DNA of 64,000 bases. Origin: Dryococelus australis. Lineage: Eukaryota > Arthropoda > Insecta > Phasmatodea > Phasmatidae. Position numbers and translations under genes: made by a program. This document shows positions 23,715 through 36,600 of the stretch, piece by piece. The first letter of the stretch is position 1. The number at the start of each line of letters is the position of its first letter. The stretch is from contig CM057000.1 of assembly GCA_029891345.1 (NCBI GenBank), positions 123,799,838 to 123,863,837 on the forward strand, written 5' to 3'. The notes beneath the pieces are model-generated. The model saw only the letters and a list, made by a program, of their open reading frames with translations. It was not told the origin of the DNA and searched no databases.

Positions 23715-24362
23715 CTACGTCTTGCCAAGGACATGTTCAATACTCAAATTGTATTCTTGTAAAGCTAAAATCCACCTTGTGAGCCTACCATGTAGCAGTT
23801 TGCAAGTATTTAGATGGCATAAGGCCTTATGATCGGTCAACACAGTTGTATCCCTACCATACATATATGTACGAAATTTTGAAAATGCAAATATGATTCT
23901 AAGCAATTCCTTTTCTGTGACCGTATAATTTATTTTTGCAGTATTCAGTGTCCTACTTGCAAAATTAATAGGGACACGTTCCTCTTGATCATTAGTCTGA
24001 AATAACCTGGCACACACAGCCTCATCAGAAGCACCACAAGTTATAAAAAATTTCCTATCTAACCTGGGATGGTGTAGCATCATCTCTTTCTCTAATTTTC
24101 TTTTCAGTGCATCTGCATCTTCTTTCTGCTCAGTTTCCCATTCACAAGCCTGTCCCTTTTGTAATAATTTTCTCAGAGATGTACAAATATGACTGAAATT
24201 TTGAATATATTTCCTGAAATAGTTGAAAAATCCTACAAATCTCTCTAATTGTTTACAATTGGTTGGATATGGGTAGTCTTGAATAACTTTAACTTTACTA
24301 CGATCCACACAAATACCCTGAGCACTAACTAAATCACCTAGGAAACTTATTTCTTTTTTCAA
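23715..24362 (-). pseudogene. Gypsy RT connection and RNase H domain
   Basis: 215 residues beginning with the RT thumb block (EISFLGDLVSAQG), then the connection (ERFVGFFNYFRKYIQNFS) and RNase H. In RNase H the first catalytic position reads TCGAS where Gypsy elements normally have Asp before Ala-Ser, so Gly replaces Asp. The Glu (TVTEKEL) and the second Asp (LTDHKAL) are kept. It ends at GKT and continues out of frame. Confidence 0.85.
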
Positions 24363-25327
24363 GAATTCTGATTTTTAAGGCTGGCAGTCATTTGGCCCTC
24401 TCTCAATTTTCTAAATACTAACTGTATGATATGGCAGTGTTCCTTAAAAGTTCTCGTAGCAATCAGAATATCATCAACATAAATGGTAACTAACTCCAAA
24501 ACTTCAGGTTCTGGTTCCATTGGTTCTGGTGATTCTCTATCTGGTACAATGATTTGATTTAGCTTCCTTGGATCTAAACATAACCTGACTCCCCCTGTGT
24601 TCTTTTTGACAACTACTACAGGATTAAAATACTCTGAACTACGCCTCTCAATAATATATGTTTCTATCATGTTCTGTACTTCTTGTTCTACAGCTGGTCT
24701 TAAAGAATATGCAATTGGATATGGTTTCTGTATGAGAGGTTTGTGTTCCCTGATTTCTAGCTGGCATTTATATTTATTATTTAACCCTGGATAATTTGCA
24801 AATGCTTCGTGTTCATCTCCTAAAATTTCAATTATCCTTTCCCTTTCCTCACTTGTTCCTCCCTGCAAAACAATTTTCCCCATCTCATCCTTCGTGATAT
24901 AATACTGTTCAATAAAATTACAGCACATGTCAATCCCTATTGTATCCGCATCCTTCAAAACAATTTTCATTTGATGAGAGTTCTCCAAAAGTTTCTCTTT
25001 TCCGAAAGGAAGTTTGGTTCCCATTATCTCTACACAATTCTCTGCATAATTTATAATAGCCTCATGTTCTCTTAACCAGTCTGCTCCCAACAGTGCATTT
25101 ACACTAAGCCCTTTCACTACTAGCAAGGCAATCCACATGTTCTGGAGAGCTATGTTTATTTCCATAATAATCGGTTTTTTAACACTTTGATTTCTTACCC
25201 ATGTAGCCCCCAAAATTGTAACATTTGATAACGGCAAAGTTGCTACAATGTGCACATTACTTTTATTTAGATTATTTAGCAATTCTTCCGATATAGCTGT
25301 CACCTCACTTCCTGAGTCCACTAGCAT
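24359..25327 (-). pseudogene. Gypsy protease plus internally deleted reverse transcriptase
   Basis: A 322-residue frame. Residues 1-95 are a retropepsin: the active-site DSG is at residues 4-6 and the second conserved block GADWLREH at 81-88. RT begins around residue 190; the block LDPRKLNQ (251-258) is followed only about 25 residues later by the catalytic YVDD (283-286). About 60-70 residues of RT fingers/palm are missing compared with the usual Gypsy spacing, including the first catalytic Asp region. The frame then shifts into the RNase H frame near 24360. The element therefore cannot make active RT. Confidence 0.85.
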
Positions 25328-25665
25328 GTTTAATTCAACCCCAGTCTCAGTTCTGAATCCTCTAGTGTATGGTCATATTCCCCTTTTCCCTTATATTAAA
25401 CTTTTGGTTGGATTTTCTTCCAGCAATATTTCCCTTTCTGACTGTACTTCTGAATTTTGTACTGGATTTTCCTTACCAAAATTTTTGTTGTAATTTCTTT
25501 TCAGTATTCTAAATTCATTTATTCCCTGTTCTGTGAGGGAGGTATCCGAGGACTGATCCTCCCTTCCTAAGCATTTAAATGTTTCTTCTGGTCCTGCCTT
25601 CTACCATTTAAACCTTCTTCACATTCCTTCCTCCCATCGAGGGTTTCCAACAGGGTTACCACTTC

Positions 25666-26249
25666 CTAAACAGATTTAGCTCTCATCCCTAATATACAGT
25701 CTTGTATGTGCCAACTAAAATGATGATCAATTATATGAGAGATAAACCTTTCCTCTGTCATATTATTATCCAAGTATTTTGACTGCAAGTACAATCTCTG
25801 CACATAATTTGTCATTGAACCCTCCTTATTCTCGAATTTGCCTACAAATAAAAACTGCAAAAAGTTATCCTGCAAATGAATTCCCCAATATTTTTGTAGA
25901 AAAGCTGCCTTGGCTTCTGTGAAAGTTGTCCATTTTGACTCTTTCCACTGTGCCCACTGTGAAGCTCCTGCTTCTAACCTATCAGCAAACAGTTGTACCT
26001 GTTGTTCATCTGACCCCTACCCCCCCTAAGGAATGAAATATTCTTTCGCATTTACATATGGACTGTATTGGATTCGGTATCCTATTGTCCCCATAAAATT
26101 TAGGTATTACCCTTACAAAAGCAGTTATCTCATCCCTAGTCAAAACAAATTTACTCACTCGGGTACAGAGAATTCTCACCTCCACAGTTGATTAATTTTC
26201 TCCTCACACTGCTGTTTACATTCTTGACCAATATGTTTTACTTCCTCCC

Positions 26250-26250
<1 letters not shown>
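25666..26250 (-). pseudogene. Gypsy gag remnant
   Basis: A 69-residue frame at 25875-25666 has capsid-like composition (repeated Tyr/Phe/Leu and a YVQRLYLQSKYL stretch). Upstream minus-strand segments around 26160-26240 read as short Lys/Glu-rich helical pieces with stops between them. No zinc knuckle is seen. Assignment rests mainly on position just upstream of the protease. Confidence 0.55.
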
Positions 26251-26405
<155 letters not shown>

Positions 26406-27563
26406 TTTTTATAGAATTCTTAGTTTCCTATTTTTATTTTACCCTAGTCCTCGCCTTCTAAGTGCTGATAGCACTACAAAATCTACGCAACTCTGCTAGA
26501 GTTGTGGGCTAATACTGTCTCTTTTGTTTGTCCTATATCTGCTATAATGTCTCGTGCCAATGAGTGTGGAGTGTCTTGGCTATACAAGCTTAGAAAACTG
26601 AGCTACAGGACTTGCTGCGGGACTCTGAAGTGTAGTTCAAGGAAACAGATAATGTGCCTGCCCTGCGCGCATGCGCTGTTATCTACCTGTGGGCGTTACC
26701 AGCTGCTGACGAGCGATGGGAGATGGAGCATTTATCATTCACTGTAAGTCCGGTGCCTCATTTCACTGAGGCCTTGTTCCTAAAATCCGTAGACTCCGTA
26801 CCCCAGCTCTCCACCTAGAAGCCTCAACATGTCCTTGAGCTTTTGTTGCCGCTCATAAAGTTCAAGACATACAGCTTGTACCTGAGTTTGCCTTTGTGGA
26901 CAGGTGTTAACACCCAAGTGCTCCGGGTATTGCGTTGCATTTATTGAGATATACTTTACTTAGTAAAACAGGTTATGTGTACTTTAAGTCACATCTTTTG
27001 GTTTACGCCTTTCCACATAGGGTTTTGGACACTGTAAAAGGTAGTATGTAAACAGGTTTCAGAGACTGAATGTGTCCTTGCACGCGTATATATAGTCAGG
27101 GGTAGAGCATGATAGAGCACAGGATGATACTTCGTTGGAGTGTGTGCTTGTTGACATGATATTAGATAAACTTACCCCTTTGACTCGTCAACATTGCGTA
27201 TTTTGTATCAAACCTAGTGCACTTCACAAACTGCACACGATTGCCGCCACTGTAGATAAAAATATGGTCGCCACCAAGGAGTATCATGATGGGATTGCAA
27301 TTGCTTCCAATTTATCTCTAGCACATACTACACGTCAGGTGACGAAATAAACATTGCAGCAACTGTATCCATTTTGGGCACACCGCTGCTGAGTGTTTCT
27401 CTCCACGAATTCCTCTTATTAAACGTCTATGTTTTAAGTTGAAGTAACTTGGGCATAAAAAGGACACCTGTCAGAGAAACGAACATCGACTAATCGTGTG
27501 TGCGCGATGTCTAGTCTAAGTATAAAGCAGGAACACTGACCTCGTGACTGTTTAATCGATACG
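26406..27563. other. Between two Gypsy remnants, nothing assigned
   Basis: Moderate GC with a GCGCGCATGCGC word near 26670. It could contain the 5' LTR/leader of either neighbouring element, but I see no terminal repeat. The 71-residue frame at 27135-27350 is unrecognised. Confidence 0.35.
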
Positions 27564-28214
27564 GTGTGGTATGGCGCTCACAGGTTCCTGGTCATAAATA
27601 AAGGTACGTCACAGTCTGATCAGCAAGGAATATTTTGGATTTTTGTGCTCTTCAGCCCCATTTGTTACGACGTATTTCTTCCGACGAGCAAAATGAATGC
27701 CTATGTATATAATGGAAGTGTTATCAAATGTAAGCAAAATGTTCAATTGCGTTTTACGATTTCAGGTTTTTCGTGGACTCATTTTTTCTGGATAGTTCAG
27801 CATTTGATCGGCGATTTAGTATTGGGGTTGGATTTCCTTAGTGACACGCGAGTCTCAGTAAATATGCATAGAGTACAGATTATATTTGGTTTCACTCTCG
27901 ACCTGCCTATTCCTCTACATTCGTGTGCCAAGCAATGGCATATAGTGTGCACTGAAAGCACGATGGTGAACTGAACTGATAATTTGAGTATAATGGACTT
28001 GTTGGAACAGTACTCTGACATCATCATCGCACATATAGGGAAATGTGACGTTTTACCGTATCGCTTTTGTGTGAAAGATGACGCGCCGATCTGGGTTTCC
28101 TATAGAGGATATTACCACAAAGTTGCAGGTGTTACAGGCTGCGTTTTTTCCCATGTACTACCGAATATTCTTCGCCGACCTTTTAGTGGCTTAAAGGGAC
28201 AATGCTGGTTATAG
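27564..28214 (+). pseudogene. Gypsy protease end and RT entry region
   Basis: The first frame (136 residues) has the protease-like VLGLDFLSD block followed by a hydrophobic strand. The active-site DSG is not visible. The next frame (76 residues) starts MDLLEQYSDIIIAHIGKCD, which matches the pre-RT segment where Gypsy proteins read ..IGKCD.LPYRF. The frames are separated by a stop at 27972. Confidence 0.75.
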
Positions 28215-28215
28215 G

Positions 28216-28838
28216 ATGGTCGTCAGTTATGACTTTCTCAACAATAATATTGAACTAGATCCTTTTCCTGTGCCGACAATTGATTTTGCCCTACAACATC
28301 TCGGTAGGGCCAAATATTTTACAGTGATTGATTTGAATGCCAGTTTTCATCAGTGCTTGCTGCATCCTGACAGCCATAAATACACTGCATTTTGTACTCA
28401 TTGACCCCAATATCAGTTCAATGTGATATTCATGGATGCCAGTTACGGAATGCAAGCTCTCTCATGTGTTTCGGGTTATGTCCTTTCAGATCGTAAATTT
28501 CATTTTGTGTTTAAATACGTTAATGTGTTCATAGCGTATAGTGATAGTTTGGATGGCAACTTAAAACACCTGGAAGAAGTGCTAGAGTGACTGCGCCATG
28601 CAGACCTAACTGTAAAGACAAGTAAAGTGATGTGAACATAAACAAATATGTGCCCTTCTTGGAATATATTGTTTCTCAAGGTCGGTTGTATCTGGACCCT
28701 AACCGAATCGCTCTTGTGGTCACTTTTCCATATCCTAAAGCCCTGAAATCAGTAATGCGCTTTGCAAGCCTTTTGGAATCTTATACTCATTTCAGTCCTG
28801 GTTTTGCAGAAATTGGTGCTGGCTCTCAATCGGTTTAA
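28216..28838 (+). pseudogene. Gypsy reverse transcriptase, catalytic box lost
   Basis: Recognisable blocks: DPFPVPTIDFALQHLG and TVIDLNASFHQ (first catalytic Asp kept), then a stop where a Pro-Phe-Gly step is expected. The catalytic YVDD box is replaced by YVNVFIAYSD at about 28518-28547, so both Asp residues are gone. Downstream EYIVSQGRLYLDPNR and the FAS..ESYTHFSPGFA blocks identify the thumb and connection. Confidence 0.8.
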
Positions 28839-29133
28839 ATGAAAGAACCAAGCATTCGTTTGGGGTGAAGATCAAGAAAAAGCCTTTTGTTTGCTGAAGT
28901 CAAAATTTGTTGCAGCTCCTTATTTGTTTTTAGTAGATTTCAGTAAGCGATTTGTTCTACATGTTGATGCATCTTCGATTGCTCACGGATCAGCTCTGGT
29001 ACAGGAGAGTGATGGAGGCATTGCCCTCGTGGCATTTGCCAAGAGAGTTTTGCCCGAAGCCGAGCATAAGTAAGTACTTACGAAAAGTAAATGCTACCCT
29101 CTCTTTATAGGGTAGAGAAATTTCAAACCTACC
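28839..29133 (+). pseudogene. Gypsy RNase H fragment
   Basis: The frame contains FVLHVDASSIAHGSALVQ, the first RNase H catalytic Asp block, and ends RVLPEAEHK. The following Glu/Asp blocks survive only as shifted pieces near 29120-29180. Confidence 0.75.
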
Positions 29134-30522
29134 TTGAAACTTGTGAGTATGACCTGTTTACTGACAACCCCTATGATGTGTCATGCTGATATATTTAGCA
29201 GGTTGGGATTTTGGGTTTACAGATTAACTCACTTCCGGTCTAAGGTCCATCTCGTGAAAGGCACAAAGAATGTTGTGACTTATTGCGCTGTCCCATATTT
29301 AGGCGCAAATGATTTCGAGCAGAAGGAAGGGCAAGTTTGTGCATTTGTAGCCCCACCGAATGCCTATGTGAATATCAAGAATGAACAAAAGATGGTTGCA
29401 TTTTGTTTGCTTATTTTGGGTGATCTGCAACTAGGGTTGGACATACCTTACTGGTTAGATGCCGGGTTTCTGGTGTATATGGGCGAGTTAGGGAAAGCTC
29501 ACAAAATGGTTTTTCCTGAATGTCTCCATAGGATATTATTTGATTATGTCCATTCCTCTGTATTTGGAGGACATTTAGGTATCTACAAAAACAAATGCAA
29601 AAACTCACTACTTTTTCTCCCCTGGTCTAAAAGATGATACAGCAGAATTTGTAAGAATTTGTGAAAATGGTCAATGTTGCAAACCTCTATGGAATACTTA
29701 CACATCTGGGTCTTCACACAGTAGACACCCCTCAATTCAATTTGGGAAACTATGCACCTTGATATTTTTGGATCACTGGTAAGAACCAAACACCATAATA
29801 ATTGCTTTTTAATACTGCTAGATACCTTTCAAAATTTGTTATGTTCTTCCCATTGCATGATATGAAGGCCAGCACCATTGTGAAAATACTAGTGGAAAGG
29901 GTATGGCGTTTTTTTGGAGCTCGGGTTAACATCGTTACAGACAATGGCACATATTTCAATCCAATATATTTAAGGGTATGTGCTACACTTGGTTGATAAG
30001 TATGTCACTGGTGGTCATTATTTTCTAGAAGGAAATCATGTAGACTGTTTCCACCAGAGTTTAAATACCTGTTTGTCTATATTTGAAAAGTATCAGCAGA
30101 TCTTGGATGATGACATTGACCTCATCAATGTTGGTTTCAATTCTACTTCCCATGGCTCTACTAATCAAATCATCAGTGGAAATTTGATTCATCCCATTCT
30201 CAACATATGGGGTATTCCCTCTTCTTCTGCCCTTCTGGACGAACATGCCCGACAGCAGCTGTATAAGTCTATTTTTGATCATTTGTTGCGAGCGAAACAG
30301 GAACTAGCACAATTCTACAATGTGAATAGGCAGCCTACACCTTTTCGGGAAGGCAATCTCGTATTATGTAATAATTTTCAGCTATTATCCCCACCCAACA
30401 TGATAAGCAGCGTTTTACTGCCTACTTTTGTTGGACCATTTCTGGTCTCAAGAGAATTGAGTGATAATATATTCTTATTAAAGGATTCAAACAATGGCAA
30501 AATTAACATAAGGCTCATGTGA
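29134..30522 (+). pseudogene. Gypsy integrase, broken
   Basis: The 29134-29637 frame covers the spacer and a zinc-region piece (LFDYVHSSVFGGHLG). The 29802-29996 frame carries RYLSKFVMFFPLHDMKA and NIVTDNGTYF, the central catalytic Asp block. The 29980-30522 frame (180 residues) holds the rest of the core and the tail TFVGPFLVSREL. The expected Glu block (..NPVER..) is degraded to EGNHVDC, so no intact triad exists. Confidence 0.78.
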
Positions 30523-31106
30523 GCCAGCTCAAACCACACATAAGTATATTAATGATGAGGGTTAAGTGTTATGCAGTTTGTTCATTTGTTCATTCTCATC
30601 TCATTTCATTTCATCTTTAGGATATTGTTTTAAGATCAAGCGTTGAATGATGTAACAAGTATTTATTGATGTGCCATACCCTTTTTCATAATGTTTTATT
30701 CTAGTTCTAAGATTATTATTTCCTAATATTTGTATAGTTTGGCGACGAAGGTGAGAGGTTTATGATCAATTGTATGGCACAGTTAATGATTTGTATCGAT
30801 CATTGGATCATTGAAATTGAGAGAGAGGTCACTGTTAGCGCCGAATGAAAATTGTGTTCCTTTTCAAGTATCTTGTATTGAAGTATGTTGGCCTTCAATT
30901 TTTAACTTAGTCAAGATGTTATTGTCATATCACCCCAGACATATAGAGAGATAGAGTTGGATATCAACCGAATTCATGTGGTGTAGTTTTGGGTGTAGTT
31001 TTGAGTGCTGCATAGGTCCATTCCTACCCTCTAATGTTTGTGCTGTTCTTCTCCTGCTTGGCTCTGTATCTCATATCTTCCATTTTTCCTTGATTCTGCT
31101 TGGGAT
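30523..31106. other. 3' flank of plus-strand Gypsy, unassigned
   Basis: No coding signal. Could be the untranslated 3' part of the Gypsy element. Confidence 0.35.
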
Positions 31107-31353
31107 TGAGTGAGTGAAGAGATTTAGGCGGCTCTTAACAGCGACGTCTTGAGAGCCGATGAGGGTGATTGAAGTGAGTATGGAGCGCGCCTAAATGAAA
31201 GGGTGGGAAAATGGGAGATCCCCAAGAAAACCCACCGTCCGGCGGCATTATCCGGCACGATTCCCGCATACGAAAATCTGGGAGTGACCCGGCCTGGGAT
31301 TGAATCCGGTTCGCCATGGTGGGAGGCGAGTAGGCTAACTACTCAGCCACCGC
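31107..31353 (-). repeat. tRNA-derived SINE, copy inside Gypsy 3' region
   Basis: On the minus strand: A-box-like TGGCTGAGTAG, B-box-like GGATTCAATCC, TTTTCTTGGGGATCTCC, and the 3' end AAATCTCTTCACTCACTC identical to the end of the copy at 12184. It is probably inserted into Gypsy-related sequence, since flanking DNA on both sides has the same character. Confidence 0.8.
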
Positions 31354-32218
31354 CACTCAGCTTATTATCGAGTACACGCCGAACCCAAAAGAGAAGTTCT
31401 TTACCAATTTCTCTGCAGCAACGTCTAGACTCTGCTTGTGTATCCTTCGCAGAGCCAGTGAAAAATCTAGTACTCTCAAGGATATATTTCTTCAAGATCT
31501 TACTACAGCAATGTTTCGGTATACCTGTGTTTGTTCGCAGAGCTGGTGAAGAGGCTCTTCGGCACGGCTGGTGCCATGGACTTGTTTCTTCAGGGACTTT
31601 GTACTTCTCTTTGTATTCTTCGCTACTTGTGTCTTCGTGTCTGGCTTTCTTTCTTCAAGACCTTCTTTATGCACTTATAACATGGTGTTTGGAACCATGG
31701 AACTGTTTCTTCTGTTTCAGCATGTGTAAGAAGATCTGTGTTTCTATGCACTTTGGATGTACTGTGTCACCCCTATGTTCACTTTATGGTGGGGGTTGAA
31801 CGATGTTTCTATTTTTCTCTCCCTTCGTACTATTCTTTAATGTCGCTGATGACAATTTTATTCTCCCGTGGTTTCGTTTGGTGCCTCTACCCTGGCATCC
31901 CTTCCCCTACCTTGGTTACCTTTCTGATTTTCCCCACCTTTCTCTAACTTCCCCTCCATCCCTGGGCAGTACCCGACTCGCCTGGGCAGCAATTTTGGTG
32001 TGTGCCGCTTCGGGCTTCACATCCTGTCATTCGCTTAGTCTTTTGCTTTCCATTTCATGTGTAGTGTGTGTGTAGTATGACCCTCATCGCGAGGCAGATG
32101 CGATGAGGAGCCGAGTGCTTCGACAACTTGTAAGTACCTTTTCCACTCTTCAAAATTATGTTTCGGCTCCTGTCTGTGGAAAATCTGATTTGGCTTTAAT
32201 TATGATGTTTCAGAATTA
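31354..32218. other. Unassigned sequence between SINE and ~500-bp repeat
   Basis: Overlapping chance frames (31203-32075) are rich in Phe/Ser/Leu because the plus strand is pyrimidine-rich. I see no family match. Confidence 0.35.
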
Positions 32219-32720
32219 TTTTCTTGTCTCTGCTTGCTCTTAATTTCATGATCTCAAGCTAATGTGTTAACTTCTAGAATTTGACCTTTTGCTGTGCCAC
32301 GGCTTTTACGATTACTACCTCTGAGTCAACTGAATAATGACTTAACCTTGTTGTTGGTCTTGTCGTTTACGACAATGTATTTACTGTGGATGCATCTCTT
32401 CGATTGTCGATTCTTTTATGACTGACTACATTCCAGTTATACATTGGAATTTATGCACGCTTGTCTAATACGGCAAAGTTGTTAATGCTACCTCAGGGAG
32501 GCAGCATATTTATTCTCATGCATTCGCAGTTTAACGTAACAGTTTGAGGTATTTATAATTCAGAGAGACAAATCGCTTGTTATCAGTGTCTATAAATTAT
32601 ATTTAAAGTAATGTAATCCTGTATTATTATGTCATTGTGTCCTGCAATTATTGTAATGTGTATGTTCCTTAACCTTATAAATTAAGCAGTACAATTAAAT
32701 TGTAGAACCACTATCTCTGA
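32219..32720 (+). repeat. ~500-bp interspersed repeat, copy 2 (possible Gypsy 3' LTR)
   Basis: Collinear with 18601-19100. Its position about 1.7 kb downstream of the plus-strand Gypsy integrase, in the same direction, suggests an LTR. No matching copy is seen upstream of the element in 26.4-27.6 kb, which argues against a simple full-length element. Confidence 0.6.
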
Positions 32721-33544
32721 TACTTGTATTGTCCTCATGTTCTTTTCATGGTATTTTTAGTTTCCCATTTTTTCTCACTATAGGTTTCGCATTTTAAATG
32801 TTGATATCCATACAATATTGTAGGATTTTTTTTTACAACTTTAGGTGGTCGAGATTAAATTGGGGCATTATCGCATGACGCCATTAAATGTGGCGGTTGA
32901 ATCAATAATGTAAACGGACATGGCTGCTGTCCCACTTTATCTACAGGGCTTCAGTACATTCCAGCAGCCACAGATTATAAATACTATGGTTTTAATTGGG
33001 TTATACAGATTCTGCTTTGGTCCCTCAGGCAGAACTGACATTTTTTCCACTGCACTTGAATGCTAGTCAATACCATATATATTTCTTTTAATGTCAAATA
33101 TTGATTATTTTGTATATTGAAAACGAATATGTTTTCTTATATTTTTATCATATATATCCAGATATATGTAACTTTTATTCAGTAAACGTCAGACTAAAAG
33201 ATTTTGGATTTTTATATTAAACATAATGTTTTTATAATTGCTAATTTCAGACCAAACGAGTGAGAGATAGGATATTCAAAACTGACTTATGTACATAGAA
33301 AATTTAGCTGTGCCAAAAATTCTAGCAAGTAAACACTAATTCTTAATGCTTCATACTATCCGTCTAGTTACGAAATGCACAAATCCAAAAATTTGTGGTT
33401 TAGTTTTTTTTTCTTTTAAATTTGCAATTAAGAAGATCAAAACTGATTAACATACACATGTTAAATTTTGTGATACTGCAATCTGCAGTCTGCGTTTATA
33501 AGCTGGAATTTCCCTGAACAATGTGGTAAAGGTTCATATAATAT
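32721..33544. other. AT-rich, downstream of the glucosylceramidase gene
   Basis: No feature that I can support apart from generic AT-rich sequence. Confidence 0.35.
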
Positions 33545-33550
33545 TTTATT
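33545..33550 (-). terminator. Poly(A) signal AATAAA of the glucosylceramidase gene
   Basis: On the minus strand AATAAA begins 32 nt after the stop codon (33583-33585). Its position fits a short 3' UTR. Confidence 0.6.
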
Positions 33551-33582
33551 AAAACACATGTTTAAATTTTTTTACACATTTT

Positions 33583-33682
33583 CTAGTGATATATCACTGT
33601 GTTCATACTATTAGCCGCAATCTTCAATGAAAGGCTGCCTTTATCTGAGTCGCTTATCACTACATCTGCTTCGGAATCATTG
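33583..33682 (-). CDS. Glucosylceramidase terminal exon
   Basis: Acceptor ..TGTTACAG after an 86-bp intron. 32 residues, NDSEADVVISDSDKG then SLSLKIAANSMNTVIYH and TAG. It aligns with the final strands of the family's beta-sandwich. Phase (2+1) matches the preceding exon. Confidence 0.9.
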
Positions 33683-36600
33683 CTGTAACAGAACATTCAA
33701 TAATTAGAATTGTAATACTTAAATTACACTATACTACCTAAATAAAGTAACACAGTTGTACAACTGACTTGTTGTTTAGAATGACGACGGTGACATTTTC
33801 TGGAGTAAAGAAAGCCACGTTCTCGATGCCACTGGCCTGGCCTGTCTGCAGACCAATGCGGACAGAACCTGGAGGAACAAACTTGGCGAAGTGTGCAAGT
33901 GCGTAGAACATGGGCTGTTTGTAGAACTCATCTGCAGTGGCGTTCACGATCACCGGGGCGTCGACAAAATTTTGGACCCAGTTTGGTCCTCCTTCAAGAT
34001 CGAGAACCATGTTCCAGTCCACCCAACCTGTCACCCAGTTGTTGGTCACCTGCAGAAAGAAAAAAAAACTTATTCACACACAGTACTTCTCTATTTCTTC
34101 TGTATAATTGTCACCGTCATATAACCTAATAGTCACGTTTTTAAATTCTGAAAAGATTTAATATATATTGGTTAAAAAAATATCTAGAAATGTAATCTAC
34201 GCCAGAACCCCTCCACAAAAAACGTGGCAGGATGGTGATTTCTGTCACCCACCCATTCCAAAAAGCAGGAGAGGCAAGTCGAAGTGTTTCTTGTAGTGAT
34301 GAGTTATAGCCGACGTTAACCGTGGATGATCAAACATAAGTAGGAAACACGTATGGCCCATTTATGGTATACAGTCGGATACCAAGCCGGTAAATAGTTG
34401 GCGTATAGCTGGCGTGCACCCGGCACCATTGCTGGTCCTGAAGTGGCACCACTAACTAGCCATACTCTGCCCATAACTTTCCCAGGTGTGGTGAATACAG
34501 ATGGCCCAATCATAGTCTAAATGCTTATAACAGCAATGGCTCATCGATGTACCACTTCACAGCCACCAGATAGCCTACTGATGACTAGGCATGCTTCTAC
34601 CATATGTCAAACATGATCTCTTAAAAATATTTTTTTTTAGCATTATTCTCGATTTTTTTTTTAAATTTCGTTTACTTAAACATTTAAGACATTATGCGAC
34701 ATTAAAATTTTATGCTTAACTGAGGAGTGGAGGGGGCACGAACTTATACCCCGACAGCTCAACAAGCTAACCATTACTCAATTGTGTAATCGTATGTCCA
34801 GAAGAACTAATTCAGAATATATTCGGACTTGAATTATTAACAAACACCAATATAATGTAAATTATACCAGTTGTTCCATAGCCTTAGAATTTACCATGTG
34901 AACAAATCAGTTTTTAAAAAGATGCAGATAAAGAAAAGAAATACTGTCGTTGAGAGAACACTTTCTACCAGAATCGTGACATTAACACAAATATTTGCCT
35001 TTAATGTAATTTTTCGCAATATGTATGTCACCTAGATGGTATTTATCTGTTCTGAAATGCAGTCGGCATATATGTATATTTTAGTGACGTAAAACAACTA
35101 AAGCCTTTCGATGTTAATTTTCTAAGGGTGGTTATACATCTACTGTTTCTTTTTAACTTCTCAATTTAATTATATGTAGTCGTACTTGTAAAACATTACA
35201 TATGTCAAATTATTAAATACCAGTCACGAAGTCACACCTAATACTGTATTTGCAGCATTTTGCCATAAATATTGCCATCACTATATATTTACAAATAATC
35301 TGTGCATTGCGTCATATGATCTATAATTGAAGGTGTAAATGGATGAATGTGCTATGTTATATTTTCACAAAATAGATCTATGTCCGTCGATGAAAGTGTT
35401 ATGATGCATTCTATGTAATGGTCTAGATGTCTTCCCTGTAACTTCAAAAATACCCTAATTAAGAGCTGATAGAAATGTGTTACGTACACGTAAGCAATGC
35501 ATTCCAAAAGTGGATAAAGATGCCATGTGTCCATAGCACTTTCATACACAGATAACTGCTGAAAGATAGTAACATAGCACCTTCATTCAGTAACAGCTTT
35601 AAGGACAATGTTATTGTGCATGTGCTATTGTCTGTGATGTTAGTGCTGTTTGTTCTTTGTTAATGATTTCTAAAGCGATATATTATAATGTTGTCAAGAG
35701 AAAAGACGCTAGTTAATTGAGCAAAACAACAAGATGCTAATTCTACTCAAGTAATTCTACACAATGTAACATAGAAAACTGGAAATGTATATCCTAACCT
35801 CAACATTTATGGTGAAATGTATGCAGATGGTATTAGAAAACAGGAAAGTAATGATCAAATTGCAAGTAAGTGCTTCTAATTAATTGAGATACAGTAGAAA
35901 ATATAAGTAGGTTTTATTAGTAGACCTGTGAAGGAGGCTGTATTTAGTCCATTCTTTTGTGTATAGATTTGGTTGCATATGTATGTTGAACACTGTGGTA
36001 AAAAACTACTCTGCTTTTAAACTGTAACTGCCATAACAAAACACAGTTTACAATTAAATTACAATCAAGTAGGTGCATGCTTTACATTGCCTTCAGTTCA
36101 TTTGTTTGTTTGTAGGTTAGGGCAGACTATGATATTTTATAAGTGTATGTAGTGTAGCCATTACAATAATATACATGCTATCCTATCTGTGACAGCAGTA
36201 AGCCTGTGTTCTATTTCAGACCGAAATATTGAGGACGAAGGCAGCAATGAGTGCAATACACAATCTGAACAAAGTACAGAAGACCTATTCAGCGATGGGG
36301 ATGAATATGTTCCTGATGATGATGAGTTGTCCAGTTAATCAAAAGAAAGTCAGACTGAAGTGGTTCTTGAAGTCATGGATGATGTTAATGTAGAGTGTTC
36401 TCAGGCAATTCAAATGGATATTTCCGACAATGAAGCACATCCTAGGATACAAACTCATGATCATGTAAAGAAAAAAAAAGGTATTTCCTGTAAAAGCGGA
36501 TACAAGTAGAAAAAGGGAAAGAAACTGTAATGGGTTGAAAAGACGTAAAGCAGCAATAAAAAGAGCTCGAGGGGAAAGCTATGTATCACAAAACGGCGAA

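Larger units (their letters stand above)
27564..30522 (+). mobile_element. Second decayed Ty3/Gypsy element (pol), distinct family
   Basis: On the plus strand: the end of a protease (LVLGLDFLSD near 27825), the RT entry region (27984-28214), RT (28216-28620), RT connection (28632-28838), RNase H start (28891-29073), integrase zinc region (to about 29640), and integrase core and tail (29800-30522). Every domain is split by stops or frameshifts. It is convergent with neither neighbour: the minus-strand Gypsy lies head-to-head about 1.3 kb upstream. Its 3' LTR may be the repeat at 32219-32720. Confidence 0.85.

Noticed and set aside
33738..34049. A terminal exon ending at the in-frame stop just past 33769
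   Set aside because: A consensus donor GTCAGT and an 86-bp intron lead to an exon that completes the expected C-terminal strands in phase; the read-through adds unrelated residues.
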